A stretch of 64,000 nucleotides of DNA from Pseudomonadales bacterium. GTDB lineage: Bacteria; Pseudomonadota; Gammaproteobacteria; Pseudomonadales; Azotimanducaceae. The notes beneath the pieces were generated by a model that did not search any database, was not told where the DNA came from, and saw only the letters and a list, made by a program, of their open reading frames with translations. The position numbers and the translations under genes were made by a program. The stretch is from positions 310,001-374,000 of the forward strand of contig JAHCAL010000004.1 in the NCBI GenBank assembly GCA_019634925.1, given 5' to 3'. This document shows positions 9,425-18,154 of the stretch, piece after piece (position 1 is the first letter of the stretch; the number at the start of each line of letters is the position of its first letter).

Positions 9425-10208
9425 AGGCCTCCTCGAGGTATTCGAGAATGCGCTGCGATTCGGCCATCTCGGCGCCGGTATTCGGATCGACGAGGTATGG
9501 CAGCGAGATGCGGCCCGCACGGGCTTCGAGCGCCTGCCGGTTGATGGTCACGGAGCCGGGCTCGAGCCGCAGCGCATCGCGCACCCCGGGTGGCAGCCAG
9601 TCGCGCGGCGCGGCGCGGCCACAGGCTCGCAGGATATAGGGCAATTCGAGCTCGCACAGGCGCTCGCGCACCAGGCGCGCATACGGACTCGACTCGAATC
9701 CGTACAGTTCGAGCGGCAGCGCCGGTGCAGGCCGCTCCGGCGCATCGGCCGGTCGCGCCGGCGCGCGACGTCCGGCCGACGACCGCAGCAGTCCGGCGAC
9801 CGCCGACCCGACCTGCTGCAAACCGATCCACTGCCAGTGCAGGGGCACGCGGCCCGCGCCGTAGGTCTCGAACAGGTATGTGATGATGTCTGCCGACTCG
9901 TAGAGCCGGCGCCCGGTATTCGGGTCGACGAAGAACGGAAACTGCATCCTGCCGCCGAGTTCGACCACGCGCGGCCGATAGCGGGTGCCGCCCCGCGGGC
10001 AGGGGTAGACGAGCGCATCGAGATCGAGTTCGGTCAGCGCCTCGCGCACCAGTCGGCAGTAGGGGCACCCTTCGAACTCGTAGAGCTCGAACATGAGCGC
10101 AGGTCGGTGGGAGACCGGCGTGGTGGCGATGCCCATGCCACCCCGGAGGAAGGTGGTGGCAACCGACGCGGCGAGATCGAACGGGAAGGAACTTCGGGCA
10201 GCGGACAT
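9417..10208 (-). CDS. Protein with two tandem glutathione S-transferase N-terminal (thioredoxin-fold) domains
   Basis: A 263-residue protein with two repeated GST N-terminal/glutaredoxin-like domains. The first, from about residue 40, has a redox CPYC motif (FEGCPYCRLVREAL) and the cis-Pro segment FPFFVDPNTG. The second, from about residue 165, has the equivalent FESSPYARLVRERL, with both cysteines lost, and LPYLVDPNTG. No all-alpha GST C-terminal domain follows. The start is ATG at 10208 with GGGAG upstream; an earlier in-frame start lacks such a site. It overlaps the YkgJ gene. A thiol-redox or glutathione-binding role is likely. Confidence 0.85.
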   Translation of the reverse strand: MSAARSSFPFDLAASVATTFLRGGMGIATTPVSHRPALMFELYEFEGCPYCRLVREALTELDLDALVYPCPRGGTRYRPRVVELGGRMQFPFFVDPNTGRRLYESADIITYLFETYGAGRVPLHWQWIGLQQVGSAVAGLLRSSAGRRAPARPADAPERPAPALPLELYGFESSPYARLVRERLCELELPYILRACGRAAPRDWLPPGVRDALRLEPGSVTINRQALEARAGRISLPYLVDPNTGAEMAESQRILEYLEEAYA

Positions 10209-10262
10209 GACGGACTCCCTGCGGTTGGACCTATCCCCCCTGGACGAATCCCCGTGAGCGCC

Positions 10263-10286
10263 AGGCGCCCGCCACTGCGGGCGCCT
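10263..10286. terminator. Perfect 10-bp GC-rich hairpin after rplI
   Basis: AGGCGCCCGC at 10263-10272 and GCGGGCGCCT at 10277-10286 are exact inverted repeats around a 4-nt loop. It lies about 75 bp past the rplI stop, before the GST-like gene. No T-run follows on either strand, so this may attenuate or terminate transcription weakly, or only stabilise the 3' end of the ribosomal-protein mRNA. Confidence 0.45.
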
Positions 10287-10361
10287 CTCGTACATCCGGT
10301 CGCCGGCGGGTTCGACGACCTGCTCCGCCGAGGCGGAGGCCAGCCATGTTGCGAAGCCGCC

Positions 10362-10808
10362 TTACTCCGCGACCACGGAGACCTGCACTTCGACCGTGAC
10401 GTCGGAGTGCAGCTGGATGTCGATCGCGTACTCGCCGGTGGCGCGGATGACGCCTTCCGGCATGCGGACTTCGCTGCGCTCGACCGGCGTGCCTTTCGCG
10501 GAGATCGCGTCGGCGATTTCCTGGGTGCCGACCGATCCGTACAGCTTGCCTTCGTCACCGGCCTTGGCGACGATCGTGACCGTGGTGCCCGCCAGCCCCG
10601 CAGCACGCTTCTGTGCTTCTTCGAGCCTGGCATTCGCGACCCGTTCCAGCTCGAGGCGGCGCGCCTCGAACATTTCGCGGTTCGCCTTGGATGCACGCAC
10701 CGCCTTGCCTTGCGGGATGAGGAAATTGCGGGCGAAACCCGGGCGGACGTTGACCTCGTCACCGAGACCGCCCAGCTTGCCGACCCGTTCGAGCAGAATG
10801 ACGTTCAT
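10362..10808 (-). CDS. rplI: 50S ribosomal protein L9
   Basis: A 148-residue L9 of normal length. The N-terminal RNA-binding domain [19 protein letters not shown] is highly conserved, followed by [13 protein letters not shown] and the long connecting helix; the C-terminal domain ends [15 protein letters not shown]. It is the third gene of the rpsF-rpsR-rplI operon, starting 15 bp after the rpsR stop with a GAGGAG site. Confidence 0.98.
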   Translation of the reverse strand: MNVILLERVGKLGGLGDEVNVRPGFARNFLIPQGKAVRASKANREMFEARRLELERVANARLEEAQKRAAGLAGTTVTIVAKAGDEGKLYGSVGTQEIADAISAKGTPVERSEVRMPEGVIRATGEYAIDIQLHSDVTVEVQVSVVAE

Positions 10809-10823
10809 TGGATGCTCCTCGCC

Positions 10824-11048
10824 TCAGCGATGCGAATCGGTGTAAGGCAGCAGCGCCAGGTAGCGCGCACGCTTGATCTCGAGGGCGAGCTGGCGCTGCT
10901 GGCGGGCCGACGTGCCGGTGATGCGGCTCGGCACGATCTTGCCGGTTTCGCCGACGTACTGGCGCAACAGGTCGAGGTTCTTGTAGTCGATCTCGCTGCC
11001 CGGGGTGTCGAGGCGCGCGAACTTCTTGCGGCCGAATCGTCTGCTCAT
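10824..11048 (-). CDS. rpsR: 30S ribosomal protein S18
   Basis: A 74-residue S18 of standard size, with the conserved [19 protein letters not shown] and [27 protein letters not shown] segments. The ATG overlaps the TGA of rpsF (ATGA). The priB gene that separates rpsF and rpsR in enterobacteria is absent. Confidence 0.98.
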   Translation of the reverse strand: MSRRFGRKKFARLDTPGSEIDYKNLDLLRQYVGETGKIVPSRITGTSARQQRQLALEIKRARYLALLPYTDSHR

Positions 11049-11485
11049 GCCTGTTCCTCCGCGGGAGTCTCTTCCGTTGCCGGTCGTTCGCCTTCGTCAC
11101 CGCCGCGTGCTGCCTGTTCCTGGCCACGGCGCTGCTCGCGCTCGCGGTCCTTCTCCTGTTCGCGCAGCTCTTCCTCGTAGATGCGCGAGTTGCCCGCCGG
11201 CGGGCCCTTGCGGCCGATGATCATGTTGCGGATGACCGCGTCATTGAAGCGGAACGCGTTCTCGAGCTCCTTCAGGGTCTCCTGGTCCGCCTCGATGTTC
11301 ATGAGCACGTAGTGGGCCTTGTGCACCTTGTCGATCAGGTAGGCCAGCTGGCGCCGACCCCAGTCTTCCTTGCGGTGGACGGCGCCGCCGCCGCGCTGGA
11401 TCAGGGCTTCGTAGCGTTCGATCATGCCGGGGACCTGATCGCTCTGATCAGGATGCACGAGAAACACGACCTCGTAATGTCGCAT
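11045..11485 (-). CDS. rpsF: 30S ribosomal protein S6
   Basis: A 146-residue S6 starting at ATG 11485 ([15 protein letters not shown]), with AAAGGAG upstream; the longer frame back to 11524 would bypass this site. The core ends near residue 105 ([11 protein letters not shown]). After it comes a roughly 40-residue Glu/Arg/Gln-rich tail ([17 protein letters not shown]), as seen in proteobacterial S6 proteins modified by RimK-type glutamylation. It is the first gene of the rpsF-rpsR-rplI operon. Confidence 0.97.
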   Translation of the reverse strand: MRHYEVVFLVHPDQSDQVPGMIERYEALIQRGGGAVHRKEDWGRRQLAYLIDKVHKAHYVLMNIEADQETLKELENAFRFNDAVIRNMIIGRKGPPAGNSRIYEEELREQEKDREREQRRGQEQAARGGDEGERPATEETPAEEQA

Positions 11486-11578
11486 GGGTGGCTTGCTCCT
11501 TTCGGTGTAACCGCCTCCGCTCAACAGACCGCGTGCGGCCGGGCGTGAGGCAAGGACCTTCCGGTGGAAGGGCGCGGA

Positions 11579-11607
11579 ATTCTAGTGGCGTCGGTCACCC
11601 GATGCAA
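11579..11607 (-). promoter_or_regulatory. Sigma-70 type promoter for rpsF operon
   Basis: On the minus strand, TTGCAT (11607-11602) and TAGAAT (11584-11579) are separated by exactly 17 bp. The -10 lies about 95 bp upstream of the rpsF start, leaving a 5' leader that could carry autoregulatory structure bound by S6:S18, as known in other bacteria. Confidence 0.65.
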
Positions 11608-11728
11608 GGCCACAAAGGAGTCTGGCGGATGATCGAGGCGTCGGCGCATCTGGTCTCCTCACCAATTCGCGCGATATCAGGTGTCTGCGCCACTGCCGAT
11701 ACTCCGTGGGTCGCAATGGAGGCGGGCC

Positions 11729-13441
11729 ATGACTCACAAGCACCGGACGATCCAGGGGACCACCCGCCGGCCCCTGCTGGCCCTGCTGACCGTGCTCACC
11801 CTGGGCGCTTCGACCGCTGCTGCGGTGGACCCTGTTCGATCAGCGTCAACCACAGTACTACCGAGCAGGACCGACGGGAGTATCGAACTACAAGCGCTCA
11901 AAGACAGTCGCCTGACTGTCGCGCAGGCGACCGCAGAGCTCGCCCGCCGCGGCCCGGTGGAACCATTGAACGTCGCGCGGGTGCTGCTGGCCGCCGAGTA
12001 TCGAATCGACGAGATACCGGCCGCGTTGAGCCAGACTTTTCGGCTCAGCCGGACCGATGCGACACGGCTGGTCGAGTCGGCGCGTTCGACGCCGGCCAGG
12101 GTCGAACAGACGGTTCCGTTCCAGCCAGGCACTCCGGTGACCACTTGCGTACGGCCAGACGGCACGCTGTTTATCTGTCCCGCCGGCAGCCCGATCACCG
12201 GCGGCCGGGTTGCGTCTCCCGATCTTGCGCCGGGCGGGATCAACTGGACGGGGACCATACTGACACCGGCGAACGACGCGGAAGCAGGATCGACGCTGCT
12301 CATTCAGCCGCCGCCAGGCGCCGCGCTGCCCCCGGTCGCGCTGACGCTCGCCGGCACGCCGTTGACGATCCTTTCAGCAGCGCCGCAGGAGGTTCGCGTG
12401 CAGCTGCCCGCCCAGACCCTGCGCGGCGCCCTCGCGATGACCAACCTCGACAACAATCTATCCGGCACGCTCGCAGCTGACTATCGGGTACGCAAGACTG
12501 GTCCACTCGACCTGCTGGAAACGAACACCACCGTGCACAGCTGGACCAACAGCTACCTGCTCGCCGTCCTCACGCACCTGATCTACCGCGATGCACTCGG
12601 CAGCACGTCGACCCATCCCAACGACTTCCGCGCGCTGATGAGCGACTGGGGCATGGACACCGTGCACTACGTGAGCATCCCGGAACTGCACCTGCTGGCA
12701 GCCGTACTGATCGGACCGCGGGCGGTGGTCGTCGTGTTCCGCGGGTCCGAGCTGCAGACCACCGCACACTGCCTCATGACCATGGTGCTGCCGCAGCTCT
12801 GCGCGAACCTGCCGCCCAACTGGATTACCAACCTGGCTCACGTACCGCTCCGGCAGCGCCCGGAGTGGGGTGATAACGTGCGCACGCACATGGGTTTCGA
12901 CGCCGCTGTAGACGCCCTGTACAACGGCATCCTTGCGCATGTCGAGCCCGCGCTCGGCGCCGATCGCCGTCTTTTGATAACCGGGCACAGCCTCGGGGCG
13001 GCCATGGCCACCCTGTTCGCCTTTCGCGTCGCGGTGGAGGCGGAACTGCCGATACAGGGGGTCTATACCTACGGGTCACCGCGCGTCGGCAATGTGCCAT
13101 TTGCACAGGAATACACCGCAAAACTCGGCGCCATCACGCAGCGCTGGCAGAACCGCGCCGATCCGGCGCCCGCCGTGCCGCCCGGACATCCATCCCATCT
13201 GGCACCGCCACCGCCACCGGCATCCTGGTCCATTTACCAGCACGTCGGCCGCCTGAACTTCCTGGCGCAGAACGGGCCGCCTCAAGTTGGCCTCGGCGCC
13301 GAGCCGTTCCAGCCACCCACCATCACCGCGCCGTTGCCGATCGGAGATCACGCAATGGGTGCCGGCGCGGACTCGTATACGCAGCGGATGCACCCCTGGT
13401 TGCCGGAAGCGGTCAAGGCACTGGTGCCGCCACCCCCATGA
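11729..13441 (+). CDS. Secreted class 3 lipase-like alpha/beta hydrolase
   Basis: A 570-residue protein. The basic, hydrophobic first 32 residues end in ASTAAA and look like a signal peptide. Residues 33-260 have no recognised family and are Ala/Thr/Pro-rich. From about 260 the protein resembles fungal/class 3 lipases: AVVVVFRGSE, a nucleophile elbow GHSLGA with Ser421, YTYGSPRVGN, and candidate Asp (NRADPAPAVPP) and His residues for the triad. It probably hydrolyses extracellular acylglycerols or esters. The ATG at 11729 follows GGAGG. It is divergent from rpsF. Confidence 0.85.
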   Translation: MTHKHRTIQGTTRRPLLALLTVLTLGASTAAAVDPVRSASTTVLPSRTDGSIELQALKDSRLTVAQATAELARRGPVEPLNVARVLLAAEYRIDEIPAALSQTFRLSRTDATRLVESARSTPARVEQTVPFQPGTPVTTCVRPDGTLFICPAGSPITGGRVASPDLAPGGINWTGTILTPANDAEAGSTLLIQPPPGAALPPVALTLAGTPLTILSAAPQEVRVQLPAQTLRGALAMTNLDNNLSGTLAADYRVRKTGPLDLLETNTTVHSWTNSYLLAVLTHLIYRDALGSTSTHPNDFRALMSDWGMDTVHYVSIPELHLLAAVLIGPRAVVVVFRGSELQTTAHCLMTMVLPQLCANLPPNWITNLAHVPLRQRPEWGDNVRTHMGFDAAVDALYNGILAHVEPALGADRRLLITGHSLGAAMATLFAFRVAVEAELPIQGVYTYGSPRVGNVPFAQEYTAKLGAITQRWQNRADPAPAVPPGHPSHLAPPPPPASWSIYQHVGRLNFLAQNGPPQVGLGAEPFQPPTITAPLPIGDHAMGAGADSYTQRMHPWLPEAVKALVPPPP

Positions 13442-13799
13442 TGCCCAATGGAGGCTGTTCGCCCTGGTCTGCAAGACCGAGAAGCTCGTCCGAGTACGGG
13501 TTTTTCTACAGCCTCAACGCCTGAGCCAAGCGGCCCGCAAAGACCAGGCGGGGCAGATACGAGCGGTCCGTGAGCCTGCCGCTCGGACCCCAGCACGGAA
13601 GAAGAGGGCTGCGTTACCCGCTACGTGGGCGCGCCGCCGGCCGGGCGTGTCAAGGCGCGCCCGGATCGGTCGGCGGCCGGCCTGCCCGCGGGCGGGAACC
13701 GTGATCCGCCGCACGGTGCGGCAGCACTTGCGGCAATCCCGATACTGGTAGAATCGGAACCCGGACCGACCAACCCCTCGAAACGGAGCCAGAGCGAGC
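13442..13799. other. 358-bp gene-free stretch between lipase and glycine-zipper genes
   Basis: No ORF here shows family similarity or good coding signs. CCTGGTCT just after the lipase stop and AGACCAGG about 70 bp later are inverted repeats, but too far apart for an obvious terminator. The right end carries the promoter listed separately. Confidence 0.5.
13728..13754 (+). promoter_or_regulatory. Extended -10 promoter for glycine-zipper gene
   Basis: TGGTAGAAT (13746-13754) is a TGn-extended -10 with TAGAAT. A weak -35 TTGCGG (13728-13733) stands 15 bp upstream. It is 45 bp from the start codon at 13800. Confidence 0.5.
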
Positions 13800-14342
13800 A
13801 TGGACAAATCGATGATCAAGGGTCTCGTCATCGGCGCGGTGATCGCGACCGCCGGCGGTGCGGTCGCCGGCTACAACATGATCGGGGGCGGCTTCGCACC
13901 GCCCCCGCCCACCCATGCGGAAGTGCTGAACGTGGTGCCCGCCACCCGGACCGTCAGCGTCCCGCGCGAAGTCTGCGAAGAGGTTCCCGTCACCCGGCAG
14001 AAGCCGGTCAAGGACGAACACCAGGTGATCGGCACGGTGGCGGGTGCCGTGATCGGCGGTGTGCTGGGTAACCAGGTCGGTGGCGGCAGCGGCAAGAAGG
14101 TCGCGACCGTCGCGGGCGCTGCCGCGGGCGGCTACGCTGGCAACAAGATCCAGGAGCGGGTGCAGGAGAACAACACCTACACCGCGATGGAGACGCGTTG
14201 CAACACCGTCAGCGATTCGAAGGAAGAGGTGATCGGCTACGACGTCACCTACCGCATCGGCGACCAGCAGGGTCAGGTCCGGATGGACCGTGACCCGGGC
14301 GCCGAGATTCCGCTGGTGGACGGAGAACTCGCCCTCAACTGA
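13800..14342 (+). CDS. Glycine-zipper 2TM outer-membrane-type protein
   Basis: A 180-residue protein with an N-terminal membrane anchor or signal (MIKGLVIGAVIATAGGAVAG). A Gly-zipper pair at about residues 79-118 follows (GTVAGAVIGGVLGNQVGGG ... VAGAAAGGYAGNKIQE), as in the Rickettsia 17-kDa antigen / glycine zipper 2TM family. A C-terminal domain with Cys and YDVTYRIGDQQG follows. Relatives are envelope proteins of uncertain role. The 3' end overlaps that of the convergent permease gene by 8 bp. Confidence 0.82.
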   Translation: MDKSMIKGLVIGAVIATAGGAVAGYNMIGGGFAPPPPTHAEVLNVVPATRTVSVPREVCEEVPVTRQKPVKDEHQVIGTVAGAVIGGVLGNQVGGGSGKKVATVAGAAAGGYAGNKIQERVQENNTYTAMETRCNTVSDSKEEVIGYDVTYRIGDQQGQVRMDRDPGAEIPLVDGELALN

Positions 14343-15783
14343 CCGGCGCGCCGGCCATCCGCTGCGCGCGCCGCTCGATGTGCGCGCGCATGCGTTCCTG
14401 GCGAGCGCGGGTGAGCGGATAGTTCCACAGGAGCGGCAGCGCGACGCAGGCGATGGCCGCCGGGATGATGCTGTAGAGCCACGCGACGGCTATCTTGGCC
14501 GTATCCGTATTGTCCGGACTCGACGGATCGAAGCCGAACAGCGCGGCGCCGTTGGTCGCGAGCAGCACGCCGAGCGCAACCGCGCCCTTGTTCACCATAC
14601 CCCAGAGAGAAAAGTAGAGCCCGGTGCGCTGTTCGCCCGTACGCAGCGTATCGAGGTCCACCACGTCCGCGGCCATCGACGCCGGCAGGAACACCAGCGC
14701 CCCGACCGCCGATCCCTTCAGGATCATGATCAGGAAGAACAACCAGTAGTGGCCCGGCCCGAGCAGAGGAATGAAAGCGCTCCAGAGCGAAAGCCACGCC
14801 ACGCCGAGCACGACGGTCTTGTGTTTGCCGAGCCGCCCGGAAATGCGGAACCAGATCGGGATCGCCGCGCTGCTCGACAGGTAGTAGGCGAGAATGAACA
14901 GCGCATAGCGCTCGAAGGACTCCTGCATGACACTGGCTACGAAAAAGAACGACAGCGATGCCGTCATGCTGACCGCAACCACGAAGAACACGAGGCTGAT
15001 CACGAGGCGCCGGTAAGGACCGTTCGACCAGACGATCCGCAAGCCCCGTTTCCAAGGGACACGCGCCGCCGGCGTGCCGCGTGCCGGCTGCTCGCGCACC
15101 CAGATCAGCCCCGGCAAAAACAGGAGCGGGATCAGCACCAGCACCGCGACCGCGATGCCGAGCAACGCGTTGGCCGGACCCGCCATGCCATAGGCCGCGG
15201 CCAGGATGAGCGGGATGAACAGCGCCATCAGCGTTCCGCCATAACCGAATGCCTCGCGCCAGCCGGTGACCCTGGATCGCTCGTCGTAGTCGGGGGTGAG
15301 TTCCGCGCCCCACGCGCGGTACGGCAGGTCCACCAGCGTGAACGACAGGTACAGCAGGCTGATCCAGACGAACAGGTAGAGGTTGGAGACGGCGTCTCCG
15401 CCGAGCATGCCCCACAACCCGACCGCGAACGCGCTGGTCGGCACGAACAGCATCCACAACGACAGCAGCATCAGCGGCGCGCCGGCGACCATCCACGGCT
15501 TGCGACGCCCGAATCGGGTCTGCCAGCGGTCCGACGCCACACCGATCGGTGGATCGGTAAACACGTCGGTGACCCGCGAGAGCGCGATCAGCGCGCCGAC
15601 CGCTGCCAGCGAAAGCCCGAGATTTTGCGAATAGAAGGCCGGGATATAGAGCGCGATCGGCAGGCCGATCACCGATGTGGGCAGGTTCATGAGGCCGTAC
15701 AGCGCCATGCGCAAACGGCCGATCGGTGCTGCGGCGGTGTCCGACGCGGTAGCGGTTGCCGTATCCTGACCCGAGCTTTTCAA
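14335..15783 (-). CDS. GPH-family (MelB-like) MFS sugar/cation symporter
   Basis: A 482-residue permease with about 12 membrane helices and the glycoside-pentoside-hexuronide signature between helices 2 and 3 (SRVTDVFTDPPIGVASDRW, then FGRRKPWMVAG). GPH members import sugars or related solutes with Na+ or H+. The TTG at 15783 is preferred because GGGGAGG lies 7 bp upstream; the open frame back to 15972 overlaps the divergent lipoprotein gene. Downstream ATG 15711 is an alternative. Substrate unknown. Confidence 0.83.
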   Translation of the reverse strand: MKSSGQDTATATASDTAAAPIGRLRMALYGLMNLPTSVIGLPIALYIPAFYSQNLGLSLAAVGALIALSRVTDVFTDPPIGVASDRWQTRFGRRKPWMVAGAPLMLLSLWMLFVPTSAFAVGLWGMLGGDAVSNLYLFVWISLLYLSFTLVDLPYRAWGAELTPDYDERSRVTGWREAFGYGGTLMALFIPLILAAAYGMAGPANALLGIAVAVLVLIPLLFLPGLIWVREQPARGTPAARVPWKRGLRIVWSNGPYRRLVISLVFFVVAVSMTASLSFFFVASVMQESFERYALFILAYYLSSSAAIPIWFRISGRLGKHKTVVLGVAWLSLWSAFIPLLGPGHYWLFFLIMILKGSAVGALVFLPASMAADVVDLDTLRTGEQRTGLYFSLWGMVNKGAVALGVLLATNGAALFGFDPSSPDNTDTAKIAVAWLYSIIPAAIACVALPLLWNYPLTRARQERMRAHIERRAQRMAGAPVS

Positions 15784-15823
15784 CGTACCGACCTCCCCGT
15801 TGCGCGAACCCGGGAGTATTGCA

Positions 15824-17011
15824 TTGATCGACCGACATCGGACAACCGTTCTCGCACTCTTGGGCATTGGCGCGGCACTGCTCGGCGGCGGCTGTGCCGC
15901 GGCGCGCGAGAGCCAGGCGCCGGCGGCCGCGCCGCTGCGGCTGAACGACATCCAGGTACTCGCGAGCCACAACAGCTACAAGCAGGCGATGGATCCGGCG
16001 CTCGCGCAAATCCTGCTCGCATCGGCCGGCGAGCAGATCCTGACCCTCGATTACGCGCACGCGCCGCTCGATGACCAGCTCGAGCGCGGCATCCGCAAGC
16101 TCGAACTCGACGTCTTCCACGACCCCGAGGGCGGGCGCTACGCAGCGCCCGGCGGACTCGGGCTGCTGGTTTCGCGGGGGCTGCCGCACGCGCCGTTCGA
16201 CGCTGCCGCCATGCAGGCGCCCGGTTTCAAGGTGCTGCACGTCCAGGACATCGACTTCCGCAGCCACTGCCCGACTCTGCTGGATTGTCTGACCATTCTG
16301 CAGGACTGGTCCGACCGGCACCCGGGACATCTGCCGATCATGGTGTCGATCAATGCGAAAGACGCCCCGTTGCAGGATCCCGCGGCGGTGGTCCCGCTGC
16401 CGTTCGACGCCGCCGCGTGGGCCGCGCTCGACGCGGAGATTCTCGCCGTGATCGGCGCCGAGCGGCTGCTGCGTCCGGACGACGTGCGCGGCACACGCAC
16501 GAGCCTGCGCGAGGCGGTGCTCGCCGATGGGTGGCCCGAGCTCGATGCCGTGCGCGGTCGCTTCCTGTTCGTGCTGGACGAACCGCTCGCCAAGCTCGAG
16601 TCCTACGCGGCAGGTCACCCGGGCCTGCGCGGCCGTGTGATGTTCGGAAATTTTCCGGAGACGCACCCGGCGGCGGCGTTCCTGGTGATCAACGATCCAC
16701 TCGCGGAGGGCAGCCGGATCCGCGCGGCGGTCGCGGCCGGCTTCCTGGTCCGCACCCGGGCCGACGCGGATACCCAGGAGGCGCGCAGCGGCGCGGTCGC
16801 GCGGCGCGATGCGGCGTTCGCGTCCGGTGCGCATTTCGTGAGTACGGACTACTACGTCGAGGATCCGCGGTTCGGTACGGGCTATCGGGTCGTGTTGCCG
16901 GGGGGCAGAGTGGCGCGCTGCAATCCGGTGCGCACCACCGATTCGGTCGGCAGGGATTGCGCGGCCGTGCGGGTCGAGTCTGGCACCGACCCCAGTCCAG
17001 CGCGAAGATGA
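15824..17011 (+). CDS. Lipoprotein, phosphatidylinositol-specific phospholipase C1-like (Ca2+-dependent type)
   Basis: A 395-residue protein with a lipoprotein signal ending in LLGGGC (Cys near residue 25), so probably membrane-anchored. The rest resembles the Ca2+-dependent PI-PLC C1-like family (Streptomyces type): ASHNSYK early (first catalytic His), ELDVF, then KVLHVQDIDF and a late FVSTDYY. It would cleave phosphodiester bonds of inositol or other phospholipids. The TTG start at 15824 has GGGAG upstream and gives a proper signal peptide; an earlier TTG at 15800 does not. It is followed closely by the AhpD-like gene. Confidence 0.8.
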   Translation: MIDRHRTTVLALLGIGAALLGGGCAAARESQAPAAAPLRLNDIQVLASHNSYKQAMDPALAQILLASAGEQILTLDYAHAPLDDQLERGIRKLELDVFHDPEGGRYAAPGGLGLLVSRGLPHAPFDAAAMQAPGFKVLHVQDIDFRSHCPTLLDCLTILQDWSDRHPGHLPIMVSINAKDAPLQDPAAVVPLPFDAAAWAALDAEILAVIGAERLLRPDDVRGTRTSLREAVLADGWPELDAVRGRFLFVLDEPLAKLESYAAGHPGLRGRVMFGNFPETHPAAAFLVINDPLAEGSRIRAAVAAGFLVRTRADADTQEARSGAVARRDAAFASGAHFVSTDYYVEDPRFGTGYRVVLPGGRVARCNPVRTTDSVGRDCAAVRVESGTDPSPARR

Positions 17012-17034
17012 GCGGCCGACCCGGGGAGACGACC

Positions 17035-18153
17035 ATGGCAGCCTTCGACTATTCCGATGCCGGCCTGCAGATTCGTCCCGACATCGGTGCCGCGCACCGG
17101 AATTACTGGCAGACGCTCGCGCGCCCCGGCAGCTGGTGGACCGGCAGCGAGCGCGTCGCGATCGCGCAGGAAAGCCGCAACGCCCTCGATTGCGCGTTGT
17201 GCCGACGCCGGCGGCAAGCGTTGTCTCCCTACGGCATGGCGGGCGAACACGATCACGATCGGGCACTGCCCGAGGCAGCGGTCGACGCCGTGCACCGGGT
17301 CGTCACAGACCAGGGCCGCATCACCCGGCGCTACGTCGAGGACAACGTCGGGCGCGGGCTCTCGAAGGAAGCCTACGTCGAACTGGTCGGCGTCGTGGTG
17401 GCCGTATTCAGCATCGACGAATTCCACCGCGCGCTCGGACTGCCGCTGGAGCCGCTGCCCGCGCCACTGCCGGGCGCGATCAGCCGCTACCGGCCGGCAC
17501 ACCTGCGCGAGGACATCGGATTCGTTCCGACCGTGCCGCCGGATGGCGCGGTCGGACCAGAAACGGACCTGTGGAAGGGTGGGCGCGCGGCAAACGTGAT
17601 CCGCGCCCTGTCGCTGGTGCCCGATGCGCTGCGTGACTGGCGCGCACTCGCAGCCGTGCAATACCTGTCGTTCGAGGCGATGGCCAACTACGTCAAGGAT
17701 GCCGATCGCGCCATCGATCGGATGCAGATGGAGCTGGTGGCCGGGCGGGTTTCAGCCATCAACGAGTGTTTCTACTGAACCAGCGCACATGCAACGATGC
17801 TCCGTGTGAGCGCGCAGACGACCGGGACCGAAATCGATCTGAATGCCGTGCTGGGCGATGCGGCGGGCGCGGCGAAAGGCATCGCGCTCGGGCCCGAATT
17901 GATGAACTTCGCGGAGAGTCTCGCCCGGCGCGACGCCGACGCGCTGGCGCATAGCCGAGCGGCGCTGCTGGCCGCGGGCGGGCCGGCGGTACTGGTCGAT
18001 GCTGCCGGAGTGGCGGCGAACTTCCAGCGCATGGTGCGCATCGCGGATTCGATCGGCATTCCGGTGGATGACCTGAATGCCGAGACCGGCCGCGCGGTGC
18101 GCGCGGCCCTTCGGCTCTCGGAATTTCCAGGCGCACGCAATTCCGGACTTTGA
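17035..18153 (+). CDS. AhpD-like (carboxymuconolactone decarboxylase fold) protein, candidate selenoprotein with in-frame TGA at codon 248
   Basis: The frame from ATG 17035 (GGGGAG upstream; an in-frame ATG at 17008 is possible) reaches TGA at 17776-17778. It then continues open, with normal codon usage, to TGA at 18151. Read through, it is 372 residues. Around the TGA the protein reads E233-x11-C245-F-Y-U248-x3-H252, which is the spacing of the AhpD catalytic Glu, CxxC and His, with the TGA in place of the resolving/peroxidatic second Cys. The part after the TGA (NFQRMVRIADSIGI) matches the usual AhpD/CMD C-terminus. The first half resembles a degenerate AhpD domain with its own CALC. I infer selenocysteine insertion and a peroxidase or thiol-oxidoreductase role. 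The alternative is a nonsense mutation or two separate peptides (17035-17778, 17797-18153). Confidence 0.72.
17783..17811 (+). promoter_or_regulatory. Candidate SECIS-like hairpin just after the in-frame TGA
   Basis: Starting 5 nt after the TGA, GC (17783-17784) pairs with GC (17810-17811). After one G-A mismatch, CACATG (17786-17791) pairs with CGTGTG (17803-17808), including one G-T wobble. The apical loop is 11 nt (17792-17802). Position and size suit a bacterial selenocysteine insertion element, which must lie immediately downstream of the UGA. Pairing is modest and I cannot test it against a SECIS model. Confidence 0.4.
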
Positions 18154-18154
18154 T

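Noticed and set aside
14273-17266. 997-codon minus-strand ORF
   Set aside because: It is antisense to the PI-PLC gene and runs out of frame through the GPH permease. It is Arg-rich with no family similarity, a shadow typical of high-GC DNA.
17797-18153. Separate small gene starting at ATG 17797
   Set aside because: It is in frame with the gene before it, lacks a ribosome-binding site, and its sequence is the C-terminal part of the AhpD-like domain begun before the TGA. It is treated as one read-through gene.
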